DNA from: Anaerolineae bacterium
GTDB lineage: Bacteria; Chloroflexota; Anaerolineae; Anaerolineales; Villigracilaceae
Direction: 5' to 3'
Length of the DNA stretch: 30,226 bases
Assembly: GCA_003524705.1 (NCBI GenBank)
Contig: DQGV01000208.1
Location: 1-30,226 of the forward strand
The notes under the pieces are model-generated. The model was not told the origin of the DNA. It saw only the letters and a program-made list of their open reading frames with translations, and made no database searches. Made by a program: the position numbers and the translations under genes. The first letter of the stretch is position 1; every line of letters starts with the position of its first letter. Shown here in pieces: positions 23,585-30,226 of the stretch.

Positions 23585-24937
23585 ATGCCTCAAACACAAA
23601 TTGCATGTCCTCGTTGTAAACAATTAATTCCTGCCAATGTTGAGCAGTTATTTGATGTGACTGCTGACCCGCAAGCCAAACAAAGATTATTAAGCGGGCA
23701 ATCAAACTTTGCGCGTTGTCCGCATTGCGGATATCAAGGTCGCTTGGCGACTCCAGTTGTGTATCACGATAATGATAAAGAGTTATTACTAACATTTTTC
23801 CCATCTGAATTAATGTTACCCGTCAATGAGCAGGAAAAAATTATTGGTCCATTAATTAAAAAAGTGACCGACAATTTGCCACCTGAAAAACGCAAAGGTT
23901 ATTTATTAAATCCGCAAGCGAACCTTACGTATGAATCATTTTTGCAAACCATTTTAGGCAAAGATGGTATCACGCCTGAAATGCTCAAAGAACAACAAGA
24001 CCGTGTGCAATTTTTAGAACGCTTGATGCAAGTTACTTCTAAAGATGTGCGTTCTGAATTAATCAAGCAAAATGAAAAAATTATTGACGAACAATTTTTC
24101 GCTTTGTTCAGTCGCATTGCGCAAAGCGCCATGCAAAGCGGACAAGAACAAATGGCGCGTGCCTTGATTGACATCCAAACTCAATTGCTGGAAGAAACCG
24201 CGTATGGTCGTCAGCTTAAAGAATCTGTTGGCGAATTAGAAGCCGCTCAACACGTCTTGCAAGAAGCGGGGCAAAACCTCACACGCGAAAAACTTTTGGA
24301 TTTTGTCTTAGAGTCCAAAACCGATGCACGCATCCGCGCTTACGTTTCACTTGCTCGGGCAGGGATGGATTATCTTTTCTTTCAAACGCTTTCTGAAAAA
24401 ATTGACAAAGCCAGCGGCGAAGAAAAAACTCGCTTAGAAAACATTCGCGAAAAATTATTGCAGTTCACCAACGAAGTGGATAAACAAGCCGAGGCACGTT
24501 ACAAGCAAGCCCAAGAATTTTTGGATACATTGTTAGCACAAGATGACATTGAAAAAGCAACGCGTGAAAATTTAGAAGGCTTCAGCCAAGATTCAGTTGA
24601 CCTTGCTCAACAAATGTTACGCCAAGCCTCTGAGAAAAATGATTATACGCGCATGGGCAAATTGCAAAAGATGATTCAAGTGCTACAAGCCGCCAGCACG
24701 CCGCCTGAAGTAATGTTCATTGAACAATTGATTCAATTGCCTGATGAAGCCGCGATTGAATCTGCTTTGAAACAAAATGAAGCAATGGTCAGCCAGCAAT
24801 TGCTAGATTACATGAGCAACTTGGTGGCTCAAATGGAATCACAAACCGATAACCCCGAAGCCAAAGCGATGGGTGAAAAGATAAGTGAAGTGTATAAGGT
24901 GGCGTTGAAGTTTTCGATGAAGAAGAATTTGGGATAA
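23585..24937 (+). CDS. CpXC-domain zinc-ribbon protein with long helical part
   Basis: A 450-residue cytoplasmic protein. The N-terminus has a CpXC domain: CPRC (8-11) and CPHC (45-48) form a four-cysteine zinc site, followed by a strand-rich stretch and PLIKKVTDNLP. The rest (about 125-450) is almost wholly helical and charged, with Gln/Glu/Lys-rich heptads (about 140-235 and 270-345) that suggest coiled coils. It has no signal peptide and no membrane segment. CpXC domains have no established biochemical role; the shape suggests a scaffold or regulator. It is probably monocistronic between two terminators. The alternative names, such as a domain-of-unknown-function protein, would mean the same thing. 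Confidence 0.85.
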   Translation: MPQTQIACPRCKQLIPANVEQLFDVTADPQAKQRLLSGQSNFARCPHCGYQGRLATPVVYHDNDKELLLTFFPSELMLPVNEQEKIIGPLIKKVTDNLPPEKRKGYLLNPQANLTYESFLQTILGKDGITPEMLKEQQDRVQFLERLMQVTSKDVRSELIKQNEKIIDEQFFALFSRIAQSAMQSGQEQMARALIDIQTQLLEETAYGRQLKESVGELEAAQHVLQEAGQNLTREKLLDFVLESKTDARIRAYVSLARAGMDYLFFQTLSEKIDKASGEEKTRLENIREKLLQFTNEVDKQAEARYKQAQEFLDTLLAQDDIEKATRENLEGFSQDSVDLAQQMLRQASEKNDYTRMGKLQKMIQVLQAASTPPEVMFIEQLIQLPDEAAIESALKQNEAMVSQQLLDYMSNLVAQMESQTDNPEAKAMGEKISEVYKVALKFSMKKNLG

Positions 24938-24976
24938 AACAAAAACGCCTTTGAATATCTCAAAGGTGTTTTTGTT
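24938..24976. terminator. Convergent intrinsic terminator between CpXC and amidase genes
   Basis: A 17-base inverted repeat (24938-24954 with 24960-24976, with one G-T type pair) and a 5-base loop starts at the base after the CpXC stop and ends 10 bases before the amidase stop. A- and T-runs on both sides suit termination from either direction. Confidence 0.88.
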
Positions 24977-24986
24977 ATGTTAGTAC

Positions 24987-27900
24987 TTACTGCCCAATAT
25001 AAGAGTATCTCTTTGAGATGAAATTATCAAACAACATCGAACCAGAAGTCGTGGAATCAACGCTAGCAGTCGCACCGAGTTGCACAAAATCTAGAGTCCA
25101 TAAATCATTATCTACATTTGAAATTGTACCAACCAATGTTCCATCAATCCACAAAGATAAATAGCCATTGTTTGCACCAACAGCAGTGGCTTTCTTCCAC
25201 TCAATTTCTATTGAGTGCCAAGCATTGCTGATGGTGTATTTACTGCCATTCGTCGTTGCATAATTATCTTTCATAATGCGTGGACGAAGTTTATATGAAC
25301 CATTTTCATGTAACAATTCTAAACGGAAAAGATAATCGTCTGCATCAGTATCATAACCATCAAAAATGTAATGAGCTGTGTTGTTATTCATTGTCAGTGA
25401 ATTGGGGTTGAAATAGAACCTAGCCCGATACTGCGATTCATCAGCAGGCGATGAGTCTATGGCTTTGAGAACGACAGTATCATCAATCAGCGCCTCTAAA
25501 CCATAGTCACTTTGGTAGGCAGAACCTGATGAAGTGAACAAATCTCCAAAATCTATCTTGGTCAATGTCGGATTCCAAGCATTGAGATTGTTGCCTTCAA
25601 AATTATCCGAAAACAACGCATCGGGGCGTGAGGGAGCAGGATTCACAGCAGGAGCACTGGGATGCAACCCAATATAACCACTTGTGCGTGATTCAAATTC
25701 ATCAAAATACATAATTCCACTTGCGCCTGTGGGCGTATCTAACACACCTAATGAAGTGGTGGTGATGGAATGTGTATCATTATCTATGTTTTCAATACTC
25801 GCCGCGAGTTGGTCTCCGATATATAACTTGAAGTAGCCATTATTTGCACCAGAAGATGTAGCGGCTTTCCATTCTAATTCGATGGCTTGCCATTCATCGG
25901 CAATCAATACGGCTTCGGTTTCTAACCAATTGCCAGCATCATTTTTGCCACATAAGTTTAGACTGTAATAATCATTACCTTGTGGTTCAAACAACAAACA
26001 AGCCACCCAACCTGCACCTGAAGAGGTCAAAGCCGTCAGATAAAAACCATCATTTGGACTTTGGACATCATTGGGGTCAAAGTAGAAACGGGCTGAGTAG
26101 TGCGTTTCATTATTTGGTGTATGGTCATAGACAAGAATTTCAGCAGAATCATCTAACAAAGCTTGCATGCCATACGTTCCGACTGCCGAAGATTGGGTTG
26201 AAACTGATAAATCTCCGCCATCGGTGGTTGCCCAACCCCAAGCAGAGAAATTGCCACTTTCAAAACTATCGGCAAATAACAAACCAGAAGCAGGTGTAGA
26301 GGTTGGTGATGGTGTAAAGGTTGGCGTTGCAGTCAGGGTTGGTGTGATTGTGGAAGTAGGTGTTGCAGAAACTCCATCTTCCACATATTCTAAGGCTTCA
26401 TCCATGCTGACACCAATGAATTGTTCTAATGGCTGTTGAAGACGTTCAATGGCAATCGTCTGTTGTAGTGCATTACTCGCATATGGAAGAATAGCATCTA
26501 AAAAGGCTTCTGCTTCTTGTACTTGTGCATTTGTAATCACAACAGTATTGCCTTGACCATCTAATAGTGCTTGTAAGTTTGGTGTAAATGAATCTATAAA
26601 ATCTAATCCTTGTTCTGCAATATTAGGATGTGAATTCATAATTGAGGCAATTTCTGCGCTATGTTGATAATAAACGTCAATATAGCGTTGACCTTCTGTT
26701 GAATTGCCTAGAATTTCATCGCGCACACGGTATAACAAAGCTGCTTGATCAGATATTCTGTCGAAATTACCAATAATAAAAGAATATGCATTTGAAAGAC
26801 TGGCAAGTTTCGATATATTACCGCTTGTTGAATAACATTGCTCCCAAAAACAGTCTGAAGTACAAGCTGTAGGGAATGGTGTTGAAGTAGGAATTGGTGG
26901 GTTAGGTGTATAAGGTGGTTGATTTATAAAATCGTAAGTGGCAACTGTAACATGCCATTTATCTGTTCTTGATAATATCTCTTCTCCTGTAGTTAACCTA
27001 GAGAAATTGAAGGAAAATCCATCGTATGGATGTGGCTGAGCAGGAATGAACCATGAACCTGTTGGCATACTAACAGACGATAAATCTTCTACACCTGAAA
27101 ACTGCACTTGAATCTTTTGTGGAGGCATGACACTATTAATAACTGGATACATTTCCCAATATATCGGAACTTGAGTCTGATATACATTTGTAGCAAAATC
27201 AAGATTGACTGAAAAATTAGAGCCAAAGAAAGTACTATTATCTCCATAGTTATAAGTAACTTCAATATCAATTCTAGAAGGGTTGGTTTGAGTTGCATTT
27301 ATTTCAGAGGAGCAAGAAATGTATGGGGTGGCGGTGCAACCACTATTCCACCCGGCAAAGGTCAATGGAGTAGCATAAATTGGGGTAATTGTTGGTGAAG
27401 GTGCAAAAGTTGCTGTTGAGGCTGGCGTGAGCGTGGCAGTTGGTGTAGGAGTTACTGGAGGATTACCATCAATTCTTTCTATATGAATAAATCGAACATC
27501 AGTATAATCAGGAATTATCGTAAAGGGTTGATTTGAAAAGAACGGCGAATGACTTGCAACATAAGGCACACCATTTACTATATCAACAATTATTACTGAG
27601 TGTGCCCAAATACTCCCTTTATAGTATTGAATCAAATCACCTAACTCTACTTGGTTTTGAGGCACTTCACAACCTTCTGGTCCTTCTGGCCAAAAAGATG
27701 CCTCATTAACAATAAAGGTGTGAAGAAAACTAACTTCGTTCCATGCTGCCGCTCTATGAAAAGGGTCGGTATAATACCAGCCCGCTGTACCTACACAACC
27801 ATAGCCATTATTGTCCGCCTCATTACATGTCTGATTAACTGAACTTAGATAAACCATAGATGCTCCACCCCCTTCATGGATTGCCTGGGAAACAAAATTT

Positions 27901-28676
27901 GTGCAATCACCACCTAAAATTTCCCCATCATAATTATCATATTTAGGAGTATTAGGAGTCAATGCATAAGTCAATGCATATTCTACAGCGTCGATACGGT
28001 TATATTGATAAGATGAAGTATCAGGTGGAAGCTGACACGCTACACTTGCTTGTATTCCATATCCCTCTATGGTCTGTATTTTAGGTTCTTCCATAGAAAG
28101 AATTATTTCCCTAATTGGTGAATTAGTTTCTCGTATTAGTCGCCACAATAAATCGTCATAATAATCTGAAACTATTTTCCATTCACCCTGTTCCTTATGA
28201 AGTTTAATAGTGTGTTTTAAGTTTGATAAAGAAGAGACAATTGGATCTGTTGGAGATGCCTGATGAGAAATTTCATAAATCACCTGATTCCCTTCGATCA
28301 CAATAGCTGTTGCAGTTTGTGAGATTTCATCATAAATAATTTCATCAAAATCTAAAGAATAGTCGTAACTGTAATACCTAAGTTGATTCTTCTCTGCATT
28401 TTTTACTTCAATAGTTAACTTCCCAATTTCGGTGTCTAGAAATATTTGAGCCTCATTGGACGTAGATAATAAGTAACTTAAGTCTCCAATTGTTAATGTA
28501 CTTAGGACAGTATATCGAAAGTTGAAGTAAGAATTTATTAAATCTTTTATTTCTTGATCATCCGTAATATTCTTAGAAACATCAAGTTTATTTACGTGAA
28601 GGGGCATATCCCATCCCCCTAATAAAAATGATAGAACTATAATTAATGTCAACAAGTATCTGTTATTCAATCTCAT
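24987..28676 (-). CDS. Large exported Amidase_6-like protein with concanavalin-like repeats
   Basis: A 1229-residue secreted protein. It has an N-terminal hydrophobic signal (about 6-21), an NTF2-like segment (about 40-185, with LHKEQGEWKIVSDYYDD) and a papain-fold domain of the Amidase_6 type (about 220-400) with likely catalytic Cys258 in GGDCTNFVSQ and His359 in WAHSVII. A Thr/Pro linker follows (about 408-432), then a strand-rich part, a helical module (about 615-760) with a RDEIL...YYQHS pattern, a second Thr/Pro linker (about 778-796), and two similar lectin/LamG-like domains (about 798-1000 and 1019-1225). A very good SD (GGAGG) sets the ATG. The closest known use of such domains is cell-wall or peptide amide hydrolysis; the real substrate is unknown. 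It follows the lipoprotein gene by 28 bases, so both are likely one operon. Confidence 0.88.
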   Translation of the reverse strand: MRLNNRYLLTLIIVLSFLLGGWDMPLHVNKLDVSKNITDDQEIKDLINSYFNFRYTVLSTLTIGDLSYLLSTSNEAQIFLDTEIGKLTIEVKNAEKNQLRYYSYDYSLDFDEIIYDEISQTATAIVIEGNQVIYEISHQASPTDPIVSSLSNLKHTIKLHKEQGEWKIVSDYYDDLLWRLIRETNSPIREIILSMEEPKIQTIEGYGIQASVACQLPPDTSSYQYNRIDAVEYALTYALTPNTPKYDNYDGEILGGDCTNFVSQAIHEGGGASMVYLSSVNQTCNEADNNGYGCVGTAGWYYTDPFHRAAAWNEVSFLHTFIVNEASFWPEGPEGCEVPQNQVELGDLIQYYKGSIWAHSVIIVDIVNGVPYVASHSPFFSNQPFTIIPDYTDVRFIHIERIDGNPPVTPTPTATLTPASTATFAPSPTITPIYATPLTFAGWNSGCTATPYISCSSEINATQTNPSRIDIEVTYNYGDNSTFFGSNFSVNLDFATNVYQTQVPIYWEMYPVINSVMPPQKIQVQFSGVEDLSSVSMPTGSWFIPAQPHPYDGFSFNFSRLTTGEEILSRTDKWHVTVATYDFINQPPYTPNPPIPTSTPFPTACTSDCFWEQCYSTSGNISKLASLSNAYSFIIGNFDRISDQAALLYRVRDEILGNSTEGQRYIDVYYQHSAEIASIMNSHPNIAEQGLDFIDSFTPNLQALLDGQGNTVVITNAQVQEAEAFLDAILPYASNALQQTIAIERLQQPLEQFIGVSMDEALEYVEDGVSATPTSTITPTLTATPTFTPSPTSTPASGLLFADSFESGNFSAWGWATTDGGDLSVSTQSSAVGTYGMQALLDDSAEILVYDHTPNNETHYSARFYFDPNDVQSPNDGFYLTALTSSGAGWVACLLFEPQGNDYYSLNLCGKNDAGNWLETEAVLIADEWQAIELEWKAATSSGANNGYFKLYIGDQLAASIENIDNDTHSITTTSLGVLDTPTGASGIMYFDEFESRTSGYIGLHPSAPAVNPAPSRPDALFSDNFEGNNLNAWNPTLTKIDFGDLFTSSGSAYQSDYGLEALIDDTVVLKAIDSSPADESQYRARFYFNPNSLTMNNNTAHYIFDGYDTDADDYLFRLELLHENGSYKLRPRIMKDNYATTNGSKYTISNAWHSIEIEWKKATAVGANNGYLSLWIDGTLVGTISNVDNDLWTLDFVQLGATASVDSTTSGSMLFDNFISKRYSYIGQ
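25000..26285 (-). repeat. Two tandem concanavalin-like domains in the amidase protein
   Basis: The last 430 residues hold two copies of a unit of about 205 residues. Both begin LF-A/S-D-S/N-FE-S/G-x-N-x-x-AW, continue with YSARFYFDPN / YRARFYFNPN, then IELEWKAAT.GANNGY / IEIEWKKAT.GANNGY, and end MYFDEF / MLFDNF...YIG. They have diverged but are clearly one duplicated carbohydrate-binding-like fold. Confidence 0.85.
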
Positions 28677-28704
28677 AATAACCTCCGTAAATTGGTTTAT
28701 ATAT

Positions 28705-29691
28705 TTATGGTAGCCCTACAGTATTAACTGAATAAATTTTCCATTTATCTTGTTCAAAGATTGTAGTGATGTAATACCCATATAGCCCATTTGGAACAGA
28801 CCCAGCCCACCCACCTTTTCCTTCTACATAGAGTTCAGCATAAAACATTCTTCTAACGCTTGGAACGGGTGTTGTGAATGTTTGCAGTTGTAATGTACCC
28901 TCATAAAATGGGCGAATGGAAATAATTTGCCTTTTTACAATCCCAAAAGTTTGGATATCAGAAATAAACTCATCGAGGTTTTGGGGATTCCTTCTGAAAG
29001 AACTTAACAATTGGTGCGCGTTTTTATATAAACTATAATTGAATAGAACATGAAATTTTGCTATTGTTACAATACTATCGTAGTAACTTCTATCAGGCAC
29101 TGAGCCAATATCTAATATAGGTGTGGTTGAGGTCTCAAACATAACCGTGATAAGGTTTTCAGAAATAACATCTATTTTCCAGTTTTCGCTTTCTTTTACT
29201 AAACTAAAAAATAATGCATGTTTACCTCTTTGAGAATTGAATAACTCTACAACAAAACCTATTCTTCCCTCTTTATCCTTGATGAATGGCGAAATTCCTT
29301 GTTCAATTTGCCAAATTACAAGAGGTTTTATTGTAACAATTTCACTTGTTACGCCTTCATTTAGTTGAATAAATTCTTTTAAAGAATTTTCGTTTTGTTC
29401 CGAAATACTTAGTCTCTCGTAGGCTTCTTCTAATAATTCATTGTTTAAGAGTGTATAGTATTCTGTAATGACTACTATTCCAGTGTAATAGCCTTCATAC
29501 CCTGTATCTTCTTGGGCTACTTGAGGTTGCGATGTAATCGTAGGCGTTGGGTTTCTATTTGGTATAGGAGTTTCTAATATGATGTTTGGTTGAGTTGGAG
29601 AAACAATATCTACTGGTTTTTGTGTGCAACCCAGTAAGAGAAATATGATGCTACTAATAAAGAAAGTTTTTTGTTTATTTTTGTGAGACAT
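28705..29691 (-). CDS. Lipoprotein with two NTF2-like units
   Basis: A 328-residue lipoprotein with a basic start, a hydrophobic run and lipobox LLGC (Cys22). After a Pro/Thr-rich linker (about 30-60), two similar units follow: one from YYTGIVVITEYYTLLNNELLEEAY to about residue 185, the other from YYDSIVTIAKFHVLFNYSLYKNAH to the end. Both show a helical start, an EFI segment, an I-x-I-K/R-P strand, and a C-terminal W-K-I strand, the pattern of NTF2-like/SnoaL-type cone folds. No catalytic residues are recognised. An AGGAG about 9 bases before the ATG and a good promoter upstream set the start. It is followed by the amidase gene, whose own N-terminal part looks NTF2-like, suggesting the two proteins work together at the cell surface. 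The gene is AT-rich. Confidence 0.85.
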   Translation of the reverse strand: MSHKNKQKTFFISSIIFLLLGCTQKPVDIVSPTQPNIILETPIPNRNPTPTITSQPQVAQEDTGYEGYYTGIVVITEYYTLLNNELLEEAYERLSISEQNENSLKEFIQLNEGVTSEIVTIKPLVIWQIEQGISPFIKDKEGRIGFVVELFNSQRGKHALFFSLVKESENWKIDVISENLITVMFETSTTPILDIGSVPDRSYYDSIVTIAKFHVLFNYSLYKNAHQLLSSFRRNPQNLDEFISDIQTFGIVKRQIISIRPFYEGTLQLQTFTTPVPSVRRMFYAELYVEGKGGWAGSVPNGLYGYYITTIFEQDKWKIYSVNTVGLP

Positions 29692-29718
29692 ATCGCCCCA
29701 CTCCTTTTGTATAGATTT

Positions 29719-29748
29719 ATTCTACGCTCTAAATTGAGTTTAAGTCAA
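29719..29748 (-). promoter_or_regulatory. Sigma-70-like promoter of the lipoprotein-amidase pair
   Basis: On the minus strand TTGACT (29743-29748) and TAGAAT (29719-29724) are separated by 18 bases. This is the best -35/-10 pair in the window. The -10 lies 27 bases upstream of the ATG at 29691, with an AGGAG between. It is the only promoter I would call with confidence from both boxes. The rest of the spacer up to 29884 shows nothing I recognise. Confidence 0.7.
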
Positions 29749-29884
29749 GGATGTTTTTTGAAAACTTGTATGACATATTCCGCTCCTTATGTTTTGTCGT
29801 ATGTGGATTTTACAGTATGAGTTGGGTCTGAAACAATAAAAATTTATGATTACTTTTTAATATGAAACATCATCATTGGTAACT

Positions 29885-30226
29885 TTACCTCAACCCCTCA
29901 AACAAATCTGTCTCCACTTCTCTTCCGCTATTCACCAAACTAAAAGCGCGGAAGAAAGTGCCTTGCATGGCAAGCACTGCCACCGCCGCATCTTCATGCG
30001 CATTGGCAAGTTCGCCCAATGTCGCCAATTGACTTTGATGACATTGAATCGCTTTCCATGCAATACGACAAAAATCAGCAGTATCAACCTGCGTGGTAAT
30101 CATCCATTCTTTCCATGGGTTTTCACCACGAATTTGGTCATCCACATGAAAGGTCATGTCACCGATAAACGGCTCAATCAAATTGATAAAATTTTCGCTA
30201 TCCACCATGTAATACAATTTTGAAAC
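29885..30226 (-). CDS. Probable PIG-L/LmbE-family deacetylase, C-terminal part (runs off window)
   Basis: The reading frame is open from the right edge of the window to the stop at 29885-29887, giving at least 114 residues. It has no start that needs to be used: upstream of the first ATG the codons still read sensibly (SKLYY), so this is probably the end of a longer protein. The KLYY stretch, the PWKEWMITTQVD strand region and the CHQSQ near residue 60 resemble the C-terminal third of PIG-L (LmbE-like) N-acetylglucosaminyl deacetylases, where HxSQ is a usual feature. The metal-binding HPDD motif would lie outside the window, so the family is probable but unproven. The overlapping plus-strand frame is a shadow. 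Confidence 0.6.
   Translation of the reverse strand, partial: VSKLYYMVDSENFINLIEPFIGDMTFHVDDQIRGENPWKEWMITTQVDTADFCRIAWKAIQCHQSQLATLGELANAHEDAAVAVLAMQGTFFRAFSLVNSGREVETDLFEGLR

Noticed and set aside
29876..30223. Plus-strand frame of 115 residues at the right edge
   Set aside because: It mirrors the minus-strand frame, which has recognisable LmbE-like sequence; the plus frame has no motif.
1..30226. tRNA, rRNA, riboswitch or mobile element
   Set aside because: No cloverleaf-like stretch with a T-loop signature, no conserved riboswitch core and no transposase-like protein was found by reading both strands; a covariance-model scan could not be run.

Overview
The window looks like chromosomal DNA from a member of the Chloroflexota, probably class Anaerolineae. 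This is an inference from protein style, not a database match. The signs are moderately low GC, a giant SdrD-B-repeat surface protein with a sortase domain at its own C-terminus, Thr/Pro-rich linkers in large exported proteins, several lipoproteins, a stand-alone TIR protein of a type common in filamentous bacteria, and a mixture of leaderless and Shine-Dalgarno genes. I see no rRNA, tRNA, CRISPR array, transposase or phage gene. No gene-free stretch exceeds 300 bases; the two longest (5706-5896 and 29692-29884) are under 200 bases and hold promoter-like or hairpin elements.

Region 1 (1-9.6 kb) is central carbon metabolism. On the minus strand, in transcription order, lie a YvcK/CofD-like gluconeogenesis factor, gap, pgk, a small one-helix membrane protein, a PknB-type Ser/Thr kinase with a TPR-like outer part, tpiA and the start of a SAM methyltransferase. 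Divergent from yvcK, on the plus strand, are a ROK-family glucokinase and a class III aminotransferase. Hexose entry and triose-phosphate steps are thus clustered, with a regulatory kinase 10 bases ahead of tpiA. Clear intrinsic terminators separate the transcription units.

Region 2 (9.6-20 kb) is accessory and cell-surface. It holds a small lipoprotein, a TIR-domain protein, a 2495-residue secreted protein and a lipoprotein vanadium-haloperoxidase/PAP2 enzyme. The giant protein carries a signal peptide, a P-like domain, eight SdrD-B-like domains and DUF11-like domains, then an IPVTG sorting-signal-like motif and a complete His/Cys/Arg sortase domain in the same chain. This is the most unusual object here: an adhesin that appears to carry both substrate motif and transpeptidase.

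Region 3 (20-25 kb, plus strand) holds an orphan GAF-PAS-histidine kinase, an M3-family oligoendopeptidase F and a CpXC zinc-ribbon/coiled-coil protein, ending at a convergent terminator.

Region 4 (25-30 kb, minus strand) is a second exported module: a lipoprotein with two tandem NTF2-like units, followed by a 1229-residue Amidase_6-like protein with two concanavalin-like C-terminal repeats, both behind one good sigma-70-like promoter. At the right edge is the C-terminal part of a probable PIG-L/LmbE-family deacetylase.

A theme across the window is promoter geometry. Several genes (glk, TIR, histidine kinase, probably yvcK) have a -10-like hexamer ending 6-7 bases before the ATG and no Shine-Dalgarno sequence, which suggests leaderless mRNAs beside genes with strong ribosome-binding sites.
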